From Tyto alba (taxonomy: Eukaryota > Chordata > Aves > Strigiformes > Tytonidae): 64,000 bases of DNA. Below, piece by piece: positions 12,280 to 25,400 of this stretch; the first letter of the stretch is position 1, and each line of letters opens with the position of its first letter. The stretch is taken from contig NW_024881303.1 in NCBI RefSeq assembly GCF_018691265.1, forward strand, positions 6,999,777 to 7,063,776, given 5' to 3'. A model generated the notes under the pieces. That model did no database searches, was not told the DNA's origin, and was given only the letters and a program-made list of their open reading frames with translations. A program made the position numbers and the translations under genes.

Positions 12280-12760
12280 TTATCAATCCAGGACATATAA
12301 CTTTGCATTTGTGATGCAAAATATCATCTGATATTTATTGCTCATGGACTTGAAGATTATCCAGTTCCTTCCATATGGCATCCCAATGGTCTCCTCCAAT
12401 ACTTCACCACTTTGTATCTTTAGCAAAGCTCATTAGCATCCTTTGCATCTGGAGTATTTTATTTATTTTCATTTTATGTATGAAAAGTTGAAATACGGCT
12501 GATATTTGGAAACTTCACTACTGACCTCTCCTTTTCACACTACCAATTACCATCTGCTTCTGAAGATCTTCTTAAAATTTGTTATTAATCTCCATTTTAT
12601 CTAATTCACACATAATTTCTCTCATGGCACCGTATCACAGACATGCATATACATGCATGTCATACATGACTGTATAGCAGCTTCTCTGCCCAATTTGTTT
12701 CGCAAAACTTAAGTTATGATTCCATAGGTCAACCTGTGTAACAGTCCACAGCATTTCACT
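12280..12760 (-). repeat. Ancient CR1/L3-type LINE fragment
   Basis: On the minus strand this matches, in order, the reverse-transcriptase-to-3' part of amniote L3/CR1 elements as I remember them. The region around 12625-12660 corresponds to the conserved KAFDTVPH block, read as a decayed copy. The GCAAAGCTCATTAGCATCC and CCACTATTGAC-like blocks are also in the expected order. No open frame survives. It is probably an old insertion shared by many amniotes. Confidence 0.55.
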
Positions 12761-13510
12761 TTAGAAACAAGATATACTCAGCTCTCTTGTGACTGGAAAG
12801 CTGTAGGCTAAACAGCAGTAGGAACAATGTTTTCTTTTAATTTGCACTATTGGTATAGTGTGTGAGTCATAGACTTGTGATTGCTGTTGGAAAAGTGGGC
12901 GAGATAAAACACTTGAGATGATGAGAGATTCTTAGTTATATCCTGATGTCAGAATTAAGATTTAAGCTTAAAATCTGGTGTTCAAAAGTGACACCAGTAA
13001 TATCAGAATTTTATACTCCTTAAGTGGCTTTTTTTTAAGCTGATGTGAAAATTTGGGGTATAATTTTTGATAGTTTTGCTCTCCATAGTTTGTCATATCT
13101 CTGTATTTCTGCTGAAAAAGTTGTAAATTGTCTAGTTTCGAAGGGGGGGAGAAAGGTGAGGAAGTTTTCTAGGACTTCAAAATTTCCAACCAGAAGGAAT
13201 ACAAGAGGTGCTTCCTCAAATGAGCTCTTCTAAGAAGGTTACAGCCCCACCTCTTCTTAATTAAGTGCTGCAAATTTGCTGATAACTGACAAGATGATGT
13301 TTTGCTGGTAAGGGTTCAGTAATTATGTTTAGCCTGTGCTGAAGGTGTTACTTTCTCACTCAGTGTTAACAGACTAATAATCCTGTGGATGGTGCTTTCT
13401 CTAAGCATGAACCTGTGGAATTAGGCTTCATGTCTAACTTGGCAAATGAACAGTATTTTGTGTAAAGACATCTGCTATTCAAGTCATTCCACTCCCTGGA
13501 TGTTACATAT

Positions 13511-13580
13511 CTTTTTGTTGTTGTTGGTTTTGGTTGTTTTGTTTTGGTTTGGTTTTTTTTTTAGTTTGGTTTGGTTTTGG
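13511..13580. repeat. Low-complexity (GTT/GTTTT)n repeat
   Basis: A run of TTG, GTTTT and GGTTT units makes an about 70-bp T/G-only block in intergenic DNA. It is an ordinary simple repeat. Confidence 0.8.
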
Positions 13581-16500
13581 TCACATCTCTAAAACATTAT
13601 AGACATTTTTGGACTTGTCTGGGCTACTTTACATCACTTTAGCTAAATTAGAGGGCTGTACAAAAGAAGTAAAAACGTAACTAATATCCTCTTTACAGCT
13701 CCCTCATAAAGGGAAATATATGCAGAGGGGCCTTAGTGTGAGTGATGATAAGCTTCACTGGACTGAATTATTTTTTCAACTTAAACAAAAAGAGCCATGA
13801 AGAGGCACAAATTGCAACCTTGAGGCTGAATCACTTTGATATTCAAGAGATAAACATGAGAAATGAGTCTGACTTGCTAGTTAAGGGGCAGACAGGAAGG
13901 AAAAGCAATGAAAGTGTGTTCAGCACAGGGCTGCTTTGTCTTTCTGTTTTCTCAGACAGACTCTTTCTGCAGCTTTATCCCATCTTCTTGATTTGATCCT
14001 GGTCCCATCAGCATCTCCCAACATTTTGGCTGAGACAGAGCAGGGGTGAGAGGGAAGACGTGAACACGGGCAATGCAGAGATGGGCACATCCCAGTCAGC
14101 GGGGACGTGCCAGAGTGCTAGACAGAACCGTCTACCCACGTACCTGCCTGCCCACATAACTTCACCTTGCCTTGCACACGCACGGTGATGTCCCCTGGAT
14201 TATAAATCTGGTGTACTTGTAGATTTAGCACTCTTTCTAGGGGAGCTGCAGAGGGGTGAAGATAGCTGGGCTTGCAGCAGGTTCAGGGGTCTCAGGTGCC
14301 CTTTCTGGTTCTACAGAGCTCATCCTCCCCCAACAACAGCTACCCAGACAAAGAAGAAAGTAGAGTTGCAGAAGTGGCAAGTCACAGGCATCTAACTTGC
14401 CAGCCTGCAGTTACCTGGATTAGGTGATGACCAGAGGAGAGCACCAACAGATGGTGAGCTGACTGTTCATTTATAAGCAAACACTAAAGACAAGGAAATT
14501 AACAGTTCAGATAATAGAGAAGCAGTTCAAGCCCATGTATCTACTTACAGTCACTCTCATTTCCACACGCACCTGTGGAGATGGGTCGTCCACTCAGTGT
14601 CTTTCTCCTACCATAGCAGAGAGCAGGGTTTTGCTACTCTCTTCTGCAAAGGTGCTGAGCAGCAAAAAAGCCTGTCAGAAATGAATAAAGACCATTCCTC
14701 CTTCTGTTCTCAGGCACTGCAGCTATTGACTCTCTTACCAGTTGACATGTCTCACCCTTATCCAATACCATATGTCCCGCAGTGGCCGCACGTGCCAGCC
14801 AGTCTCACCAGGCTCCTTCATGCCAGCAGCCTCACTCCACTGATTCCCAGCATCCTAGGAAGCTCACATGCAAGTTCACCGGTGGAACATCTTTTAATTC
14901 TGTGCCTGATAAAATAATATATTAAGAAGAGCCAGGAAGAAACACATCACACTTGGTGTTTTCAGAGCTGAGCTGGGAAAACACATGGGCTTGCCACATC
15001 TTTCCCTGGGCCCATATGGAGAAGGAAAGGCTGGTAAGTATACAGCTGACTGGCTTGTAACCCACCAGGACAGGGATGGGAGCCAGCTGCCATCTGAAAG
15101 CAAGCAGGGAGACAGCAAAAGCTATGGAGAAGAAGACAGGCTCTCTTTAACTGGATTAGCTGCTCACAGAATATTATATCATTCTTATCTCTTCCCCATT
15201 CCAAGGCTTTCCTGACACTGATGTGTTTTATGAGCCTACTCTCACTAGATTATTAAAGAGCAGAGGAAGCATAAAAGACATCAGTTACAGCTCGGAGGCA
15301 AATACATAGGCTAGAAAGAGTGGAATACTACTGAGGCAGCAAAAAGCAGGGAATCAAAACCTGCAACGTTAGAGACTATTCACATTTCCCATCAAACTAC
15401 CAATGGAGTATTCACTTCAAGGTACATAAACAGACATTCAAGTGATACATAGCACTGACAGAGCTCTTCAGTAACTATCAAACCTCTCCTTAGCAGGCAG
15501 CAGTTTAGCAGCAGGCTTATAAAGTTTCTAGAAGGTACAGGTGAGCCCATGAAGAAGATATTTTAAAGCCATAGAGCCTAAAAGAGACACATTTGTAGAA
15601 GTTCCAACAACATTTTTTCTCCCACCAGCCCACCACTTCTGATTTCATATCCCCAAGCCAGAGTTAAACTGGTTTCAGTTAAAATTAGCACAGTCGTTTG
15701 GGCTGGCTTTCACAGGTGAGCTCAGTTATCTTCCTTGAAAAGCAGCGTCATGTAGAGCAGATCAACACACAGCTGTCTTCTTTACATTAGCCAGCCAGTT
15801 CCCAGCCATGGAAAGGCCTGGTCCAGACCTGACCTTGCATCTAACCAAGCCTCCCAGCTGAGACAGCCACCTTAGAAACCTCTCAGCTTCCTCTCCAGAA
15901 AGTGAGTGTCAGCATCTCAAACTACTCAGAGACAACATATGAGAGCCACTGCTTGGGCAAGGTATTTAGCACACACCTAACTCCAACCACCTGAACCACC
16001 TCACTTGTTAAGTGAGTCTTCAGAACATCCACAGGCTTGCATATCTTGTTAAAGCAGCCTTTGAACCAGGAGGACAAACTGACTGTGGAAGCACTAGTGA
16101 TGTAGTGTCCAGATTCCTCTGGCAAGGAATGTTTTGAAGAGAAAACAATGTTTTCATGCCCTCCCCTCCCTTGCATTTTACCCAGTCAGTGTGAGCTGCT
16201 TCCCAGGTTTCACCTGCCTAGAAGCCCTCATAAGTTTTTATTCTTCAAGCTTGTCTACTGACTGCTCTTCAGTTTGAATGCAAGTGAAAATCAGAAACAA
16301 AAGGGATTTACAGCCTTTGTACCTCAGAGCACAGCTCAGCCCATAAATGCGTGTCATTGTGGTAAGGATCTTCAGCCATCTACTGTAATGGCACTAAAAT
16401 ATTTAAAAAAGTAGAGCTCAGTGGTTGTTTTTTTTTTTTCCCTCACTTGTTTGAAAACCAAAAAAAATGGAGGTATAGCCCCTCCCCATAGTGTTGCTCT

Positions 16501-18421
16501 ATGAATGAGACTTCTCAGGGAACACTAAAGGCATCACAAGCTTTTCCTCTCTGTATACACAGGGGCTGTGTTGCTGCAAGCTGGATAGCAGGACCGTGAG
16601 CTAGCAGAGGTTTGCAAGCAAAGCTTATGGGACCTTTGAGCACGAGGGTTTCATCCAAGCTTCCACGTTCAAAGTTCTCATGGACAGTGCTGCTGTGATC
16701 CCAGTAAGGTGATAGCAGCCATGGGCAGCACAAGCAATACAAGCCCTGGCTAAAGTCCTGTGCTTCTGGTACATCCCAGCATGGTCTTCCAAAGTGGATC
16801 CACCCACCAGATTAACTCACCCCAGCTGCTCAGCAGCACTTGCCCACTTGCAGGTTGTTACTGCCCAATATATGGAAAGTCAGGGTGGCTGCAAGGAAGT
16901 TTGAGATCTGAGTTGGAAAGGTGGGACGTGAGAAAAGATAGAAGTAAAGGGTATGGGTTCGAGAGGTGCATGTGGAGGGGTACAGTCAGGGTGGTGGGGG
17001 CCTGGAGTGGAGGGCTGTGGGTTTTGAGAGAAAGTGATGCTGGAGGAGACAAGAATGGGGTTCTCGGTTTCAATTGATTTAGGCTCTTACGAATATTTGC
17101 ATTCTGACAGACAGTTTTATTTTGTTTGATTTCCAAATATACAGGAGATACAGCCTTTAAATCCTGCATAGCATCTGGCTTTGTGAAAGGCTAGTCTTGT
17201 CTAGAACTGCATTGGTGGTGCTACAGGAGGACAGATTTACGGTGCCAGGGGGATGGGACATGAAACGTGCTCATTTTTAAAATTAACCTGTTGGACCCAC
17301 GTACTTGTGAGTAATAAGAATTCTGAAGGCCAATCTTTATCCTCAAGGACACTCGTACAGGCAGTTCTGTCTTCTTCAGAGATACAGGGTATATGGTGGC
17401 CAATTGAATGCACTGGTAGGGCAGTTAACTCTAGGGGTAGATGTTGAATTTTTAACTCCTGGCTGCAATCTACACGTGCTAAACCAAACATATTCCATTT
17501 GATCAACAGCAACATATGTGACTTTGAGGCATTCAGTTTTTCATTGAGGAAAAATGTTCATATCTAGCTGCAGGTGATATTTAGAAGACAGTCTAGTATT
17601 TTAAGATAAGAGCAAAGAATAATATTTAAATAAAAACCTTAAATGAAAATAAGGGTATTTGAGAGTCCTCACAAGAATTAACTAGCACGCAGCCATACCA
17701 ATGTTTCTTCCAACTCCTCATGCACATTTGGGTTGTACAATTATACAAAACCAGAACTGCAGCCTGACCCAGGACAGATGCCACCATGTCCATGTGCAGC
17801 TCATATGAACGTGAATTAAATGAATCAATCTAAAGACTTCAATTCAAAAAGTTGGAGTAAGTATTTAAGGATCTAGTTCTTTGTAGGAAAAAATAATTTC
17901 TGCATAAAAATCTTTGTGAATGAAAAAGACAAAAACTGCAATTTGGCTGAAAAGGTTTTGACATTCACATTTTCATATGAAAAAATAATAAAAAAAAAAA
18001 GATTTTCCACATGTATGTTCCACAAATGGCAAGCCATTCAGCACTTAACCAAGCGTTTGCTTTGAAGCACTTTAGATAATGTTCAGCAGCTGTTTCTCTT
18101 GTCTGATGGTTCTCAAATACCAAATGGTGATTTTTAAAAACCTTCACCTTTGAACAAGAGCAAAGGTTTATTTCAGTTCCCAGCCTCCAGATCCAGTATT
18201 TATCCCACAGTTTAAAGCAGATTTCAGAAAACAGCTTTGGATAAGAGAATAACACGATGATAGAGAAACTGAAAAATCCTTTGTGTTGTGCTGATTTCTC
18301 CCATAGCGTGTTGCTTGTGCTTTGCACAACGTGAAAATGGAGGAAGAGACAATTATTCATGTTCCTGTTACTTGCTAATAACATCTGCAAAAAAAACCCC
18401 AAACTATGTGCTAAGAAATTT

Positions 18422-19377
18422 CTTTTATTTCCATATTCATCAAAATGTGAAACTGATAGATGAGCTACCTGCTACAGATGATCTCTTTGGGCTGCACCAT
18501 TTTGTAAGGGCAAATTGTGTGCAGATCTCAAGGGGAGAGAGAGAAAACGCTTCTTTTTGCATGGTGTGTGTCCAGTTTGCAAATGCCAAGATTAATCCCA
18601 GTGGCAACAAGAGGGAGAACTTTTTACATTTAGTAACATTTATTTCTGCATTCGGTATCAAGTACATAAGTGCAAATATTCAGAGTCCATAATTAAGTCC
18701 ATTAGGAACTACAGAGAATGTAATACAAATTGTAATAAATTTAACATGCTGGAACTTTCCAGTTACCATACATGTAAGTCAGCCTGTCAATCCCTTACGA
18801 CAAAAGTACTGGGTGTTGTTTTCATTTTTTTGAGTTATACAAAACTGATTACCGTAAGTACTGATTACTGTTTATTTTATTTGTGCTGGAAAACACTAAA
18901 ACATCAGTCTACAATTCTATATAGTTAATAAAGATGAATCCAACCAGCAACCCAGTGACGTAGAAGCAATTTTAACTATTGCATCAGTGCGCTAAGCAGG
19001 AAAGCCCCTAGCCACATGTAACATTAAAAGTTATAGAAGCAATGCCAATAGAAGAAGGAAAAACACTAAAAAAATAAAATAAAAAGGTCAATATTATTTA
19101 GGCTCTCACCATCATGCACTTTATAAGCAACACAAAAAACCACATCTAGTACACTTTTCTCTTTACTACACTTTAGTGCTTGACACAAGTGATTGCAAAT
19201 ATTCTAAGTGCAGAAGCAGCAGGGGAAAAGCACTGCTTCCAAATTTTATGTTTCTAAGATTATGGTGTTGAGAAAAAAAAGAACAATAAATTTGCAGTAA
19301 AGTGTAAGAACAGAGCTGTTTCACTCCAGATTCCCCCGTTATTCGCTACTGTAGTTGATGAAATCTTGAAGTCTGCT
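18422..19377 (-). other. RTN1: Probable RTN1 3' UTR
   Basis: This is non-coding sequence after the RTN1 stop. It is AT-rich with several minus-strand AATAAA hexamers: an overlapping pair at 18871-18881, one at 18639-18644 and one near 18424. An end near 18.4-18.6 kb would match a mammalian RTN1 3' UTR of roughly 0.9 kb. The exact poly(A) site is not determinable from the sequence. Confidence 0.5.
18871..18881 (-). terminator. RTN1: Candidate polyadenylation signals for RTN1
   Basis: Two overlapping AATAAA hexamers (AATAAAATAAA on the minus strand) lie about 500 nt after the RTN1 stop. Later hexamers at 18639-18644 and near 18424 are alternatives. Which is used cannot be told. Confidence 0.35.
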
Positions 19378-19420
19378 TTACTCTGCCTTTCTCTTAGCAC
19401 CTGGGATTTTAGCTTGAATC
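19378..19420 (-). CDS. RTN1: RTN1 terminal coding exon with stop
   Basis: This exon encodes the last base of K195 and [13 protein letters not shown], followed by TAA at 19378-19380. The acceptor is ttgtttctag next to 19420. The C-terminus KRKAE keeps lysines at -3 and -5, the ER retrieval pattern shared with RTN4. Human RTN1 ends KRHAE as I recall, so the bird form is closer to the RTN4-type tail. Confidence 0.96.
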
Positions 19421-22400
19421 CTAGAAACAAAGAAAAAAAAATAAAAAGAAGGATTATGTGGTGAGGCAGCTATTCCATTCCAGCAGATCCCCACTTGTAA
19501 TCTTATCCAGGAGCAATCCCTAGCTTGTGTTCAGTGTGCTGTTGCAACAGGTGGACTAGAGTCTAAGAAGAAAAAGAAGTGATGCCCATCTGGGTGTTCT
19601 TACAGGCCCCTAGGAAACGGCCTGGGTTTTGGCGGTTCATGTAACCATGGGATATGCTCAGTGATAGTCTCCTCCCCTTCATTACTCTACCATGGTCCAT
19701 CGTCTATTGGAAGCCAGGAATGAAGATTAAACTTCAAACATGAGGCAGGACTCTTGCCAATACTAAATTGTGTTGGTCACAGCTTTGTCTTGCTGCATCT
19801 TGAAAACCTCCAATGAAGAAGGTTCTGGCACCTCCCTGTGTAGCTTGCTCTACTGCTGTCCCAATCTCCTAGGGAAAAAGTTTCTCCGAATGTCCAACAC
19901 CAACCTTTGAAGCTGGAGTTATGTTGTTGCTCCTTGTTATAAAATCTGCCGCTACTGAGAATAGTTCGGCTCTATCATCTTGTAACTTCCCACCAAGTAC
20001 TGCCAGGCTGCTATGAAATCACTCCTTAGCTCCCTCCTTGCCAGGCTAAACAAGCCTGGTTTCCTCAGTATCCTCTCATGGGACGCTTGCTCCCTGTACT
20101 TCACCATTCTGTAACCTTCCATTGGATACCTATTATTCAGCCAACTTTTGTAAAGTCATGGCTACAAACTGCTGAGATGTATGGATCTACCTTCCAAACC
20201 AGCCATCCTACTTCAGGAATTCTCAAGTGTCAAGAACTATACTTAGACCTTCACTGTAGCCTTAGGGATCCCACAAAAGCTTTTGATGCAGGCAACATGT
20301 TAGGAACTAGAGCAGACTGCATAAAAAATTTCATCCAGGTCTTCCGTCCCTTCCACGGGGGTTTGAAACACTCGAGATCATGGTGCTTCCAGGTATTTCC
20401 TTTCTGTAATAGGGTGGTGGTTTATTTCCCACTTTGTTCATTAATGGTATTATTAACTCTAAAGGTCTGAGTCCCTGAATGCCAAACCCCAGGCTTGGGG
20501 CGGTCAGTGGGGAAGGGAGTTAACTCGATCCTTGCTGTTTGTCTTGGCCAAGTAGAAGTACAGACATCAGTCCCTGGTTGGGCTGCTCTGTCCACAGCTC
20601 CCTCAAAGGGCTGGAGAGAGGAAAGAAGGGTCACAGCTCTGCCTCAGTCTATGCTCAGCTGAGAAGGCCTGTTGTTCCTCCAGGGATCTGCCCTCCCGTG
20701 GGCTCTTACATGCCAGGAGCTGGGGAGGACATCATTCACAGGGCACATTGTCCCTGGGACCACCCAGCTCTCAGCCACCCCCAGCGCACCACAACCTCCC
20801 AGCAAGACTTCTGGCCAAGTCTGCTGCTGAACTCACTTTGCCACAACAGTGTTTATGTGGGTCCGCACAAGTCCCAAGTATTGATCAATCTGTGCCTGCA
20901 AAGAGCAAAAGGAGACCAAGTCAACCAGGCATCAACAAGACAGAACCACACCGACACCTGAACCACACCGTGCAGACAGACTTACCTGGTACTTGTCATA
21001 TACAACGGGAAGAGTAAACATAGACACCACAGCTGAGGAGAAAAAGAGCACACTGTTACATTCCGGCAGATCAGATGCCTCCAGAGAAGAGACCTACTTC
21101 AGCGGCAAACACGTATCGTGCCACTTGGTCAGCTGATTCACCAGGGATCTTTGTATTAAAAATGAACTTTGCTCAAACCTCCCAAATATGGATTTTCCCA
21201 TTGCTCTGGGACTAGTAGCTGCAACACCATAAACCACAAATTAGTTCTAGCAGGAGGGACACTGTAATGGGAGTAATGAATAGTTACTGGAAAGGGAAAT
21301 AAAAGTTGATGGTTTAACTGTGGGGAAGGCACAACAAATACAGGCTGTTTTGTCTAAGTAGAAATTGTGAGGGAGTTAATAAAATAGATTTTAAAAGAAA
21401 TTTGGTTTTACCCATTATCAGAAGAGTCAGGCCATTGAAGAGGGCTCCCACATAAGTCAGCAGCCACATTAGTACTGCAAACTAAATTAAAGATGGATCA
21501 TTATATCACCTCCAGTGTAAGAATAAATTAGTTCACTTAACTAGCTAACATAATAGCACATTAGCCTTTTTTAATGTGTAAGGGGAGTTGTTAAGTAAGG
21601 CACATTAGGAACTAGGTACTTTTTCTGAGTGTATAAACCCCATTCTCCGTTCTGCTGTTCACTCCTCTCACCCTCTTAGCTGAGCTTTCACATGTATCTA
21701 GAGCTCATTGCATACATTTAGGACTCTGCACTGAGCATGGCATAGGTGGATTTCTGCATCCAATTTTGATGCTGGCAGGGATCATCCCACACAAGTTAAT
21801 CATAGCCCCACAGTGATAATCTGTGATTGAAAACTCTCGAGGCTGGGAGATAGGTACATTTTTCTAAAAATCTTTAGTAATTTAGGAGCCTAACCCATGT
21901 CTGCTCTCCTAATAATCTTCCCTTTGCTCTGAAGAACACCTACTTTGGTGTAAGACTGAAAATAAATAATTACCTCAGCAGGGAGGGAAAGAAGACCTTT
22001 CTCCATAGCAGGAAATACCACCATTAGAGGAAATCCAGATTAACAGAGGTATCAGAGGGGACCACACTATTTTGTGGCAAAGTCATAGAAAGCATAACAC
22101 AGAGATGCTTTTAGAACTGCAGTGGAGCTAAGCTGGTCCTGCAACTTTTATAACCCTGTGTTACATATCAACAAATTCAAATGCAGATTGCCAAACCTCT
22201 AAACTCCTGGAAACAAGCAGTTTGGAAATCAAAAACGAGAGCAATTTTTATATTTGAAGCCACACAAAACTAGGGTTTATGATGACACTGTCAACATGGA
22301 AAGCAGCACTTTGAAATGTAGATTGATCGTCTAGAGAGGTTTTAAAAATATTTAAAGCAATCCTACTTTTAAAGAATCCACGAGGTCCTGAACGAGAAAG

Positions 22401-25400
22401 AGTCTCCTCAGCTCTTTGACTGTGCTGTTGACATATAGCTGGAGACAATCTGTGTATTTCTGAATCTGGTCCTGTGAAAGATTCATTTCCATCTCCAAGT
22501 AGGCTCTGCCAGAAACACAGGCCCCGTTACAAACCCAGGCAGGTTCACTTGCTGTTCATGCTTGTGCCTGGCTACCCCGTCCCTTCCTCCTCCCCAGACC
22601 TCATTTCTTTGCGCTGGAGCAACGTGTCCCCCTTCCCGCAGGCACAGAGCCACCAGCACACAGTCTTTGCCTTGCATGACCCATGTCCCTGGGCAACTGC
22701 AGGCTGTTCTGGGGCTATTTGCCTCCAGACTTGCCCTCTCCCTGCGCAGATCCTGGTCTTGGCGGGATCTCTCTTTACTCCACCCAAAGGGGGATGCAAA
22801 TCCTAGCAGAGGGGGTCCCCACCAACTTCTGTGCAACACAGCTGCCGCAGAAGGGGACATCTCCTCCAGCTGCCAGCCTCTGGAGGAACAAAAGCTGCTG
22901 TCTGGCCATGTGTCACCATCAGCAGCGACACCCCCTTCTCTCCTCTCTCCTCCATCCCACCACCTGCCCTGCCCCTCTCTCTGAGCTATGCCCCTGTCAT
23001 GAGCCGCATCTCAGAACCCACCCAAGTGACACAGAAGGAGCAGCACCCCAACAAGACTGTTTTTTTTTTTTTTCAGTGTGTGTGTTTGCAAACCAGACTG
23101 GTTCCACGACCTGGTTTACCAACTTGTTGGCACAGCAGAGGAGAAAGGATCGCTGCTCTCCCGGAGCAAACCACCCAGAGCCTGCGGAGCGCGGGGAGGA
23201 CACTGGCATTGGTCCTGGCACCATCGCCTAGGACCATGGCCTGCCACATCACAGCCAAGCAGGGCTGGAGAAAAGGTATAAATAGTTTCCCCCTATGCTC
23301 AAAAGTGTGTGCCCAGAAACAATACTCTTCCTGCTTGCAGAGATACTGTATTTTCATTAGTTCCACTGAAACGCTTTTTCTCTGTTTGCTTAAAATTTTC
23401 TGGATTTTTTTAATTTCGGGAAAAAAATTCCAATGTCTCAGAGGACGATGGCTTTTGTGTTGTTTTTTTTTTTACCCCCAGGGTCTGAGCCAATACAGCC
23501 TTACAGCTCTTGAGACACTGGACAACAGAAAAAAATATTTCCCCTGTTCCGAGCAAGAAAATTATTTAATCCAGTATAAAAGCGGCAGCTAGAGAAACAT
23601 GAATTGCCACTGGGAATGGATCTTTTGCAAGATAAATGGCCCCTGGCCATGACTGCAAAGCACTCACTTGAAGGGATGGCCCTCGTCCGTCTTCTGCACA
23701 GCCTGTAGGACCGATTTGTAGATTCTGAAGCTAATGGTGGCCGAGAGGCCAGCGAGGGCCAGGTAGGCCACGACGCTGACGACGCTAAACTGGGTCAGGG
23801 AGAAGAGCAGCAACAGGAGGCTGCCGAACACGATCCCTGTCTGCTTGATGTCACGCCAGTACAACAGGTCGATAGCTGGGGAGAGAAGACCAACATGTTA
23901 AAGGCAGGAGCTGGAAGGGCATTGAGGATGGCCACCAAGGCCACTGCGATGCTCGGAGCCCTTGCAGGAGGGTGAAGGGAGGAATGATGCTCCTGCTCAC
24001 ATCAGCATCAACAGGAGCTCCTCAGCTGAAGCAGTGAAGTGATTTCAGTGACACGCTGAGGAAATTGCAACCGATGACCTATTTGAAATCCTTGTATTTC
24101 ATGTGTCTGTGTCCCGGTTAGATTAGATGGATTCATATCTCCGACCGCAGTATGGTGGGACTCTTGCAGCAACAAGGCAAATGCAAGCTGAGAGTGGTGT
24201 TGCTGCTAGGGTTGTATGGAAATTTTTACCCTAAATTGCATTTAGCTACTCTGGAAACTGAATTTTTTTTTTTTTTTTTTTTTTTTCTTTTGGTTAAAAG
24301 TCCAAATGCCAAATTCTTGATCAAAGCATGTTCAAGTTTTGGTTGTTGATAAATGAATGAGAAGGTTTGGGGTTAGCCACAATAAACTACTTTCCCATTC
24401 AAAGTTTTGACAATATTATTTTGTTATTTCCTAAATTTTGAGAAAGGAAAAACTCCTGGTTTTACCACTGCTTAATAGTTACATGGGTAGGAAACTATTT
24501 TTCAGATGGGACCTTAAAATACAGAATAAATCCTTTTGCTACTGCAAATCCAACCATCTCAAAAATATTAAAAAAAAACCCAAACTTTTTGCTTCTTAAA
24601 TAATTTTCCTTGTCTAGATCTATGGGAGGTGTTAGAGAAAAGCAAGTGCAGAAAACCATTTTTAACCAATATATTTTAACATTTGTAAAGCGGTTAATTT
24701 TGACAGTGATTTTCACAAAATTTGCGTAGTTTACATCAACCCCTCCAGCAAATCTTACCATCATTTTATAGCCACTATAAAAGAAAAATTTTATTAAATG
24801 ATTCTCGAAAATCCAGTCCACAAAGGTGAATTTAATTTCTTTACACCAATAACCTGTTTCTGAAAGGACTCTTAATCCAGCCAGAGAACATGCTCGTGAC
24901 AATCTAAATGAAGCAGCTTTAATTTCACACACCACACAAGTCCTCATGAACAGCTTGAACACACCATCAGCCAAACAGATTTCATAGATGCCACTTGTCA
25001 AATCATTCTGAACAAAGAGTAAATTCAGGAAAACTGCAATCTGTCAAAAAAAAAAAATCACAAATACAAAAAGAAACAAAATTAATCCAGCCTAGTAGTT
25101 TTTATCATCTAATCTCCACAAATTGTGAGTCACCATGGCATGTTTGCCTTGAGTCAATGAGCTGTATTACTCATTACTATTACACATATTAGCATTGCTT
25201 TTCAAAGTGATGGGCTTGAATGCAAAAACTGCTATTGTATTATTGAGCTCTTTTCTCTTCATGCAACATTCACAGCCTACTATATTCTCCATCAATATAC
25301 ACAGTATAATAACTCGTCCATATTTTTAAGTGCCGGTGTTCAGCACTGGACTAGGGAATGCTCCAAAATGCAGTTACAGCATATTCGGAGCGTGCACCTG

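Larger units (their letters stand above)
8900..18400. other. Intergenic region between CCDC175 and the RTN1 3' end
   Basis: I see no exon-like or RNA-gene structure here. Content includes an A run near 9922-9942, a (GTTTT)n-like stretch near 13.51-13.58 kb, a T run near 16430, and the L3/CR1 fossil at about 12.28-12.76 kb. Open frames are short (up to about 130 codons near the right end) and show no family features. The right boundary is uncertain because the RTN1 poly(A) site is not fixed. Confidence 0.5.

Noticed and set aside
21412..21474. Alternative acceptor inside the 70-bp RTN1 exon
   Set aside because: Using the inner AG removes F and A and breaks the invariant reticulon exon size; the outer TTTAG restores both.
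22831..23592. 253-codon plus-strand open frame
   Set aside because: It lies antisense in an RTN1 intron, contains a polyphenylalanine run from a T tract, and overlaps several other chance frames. No family features.
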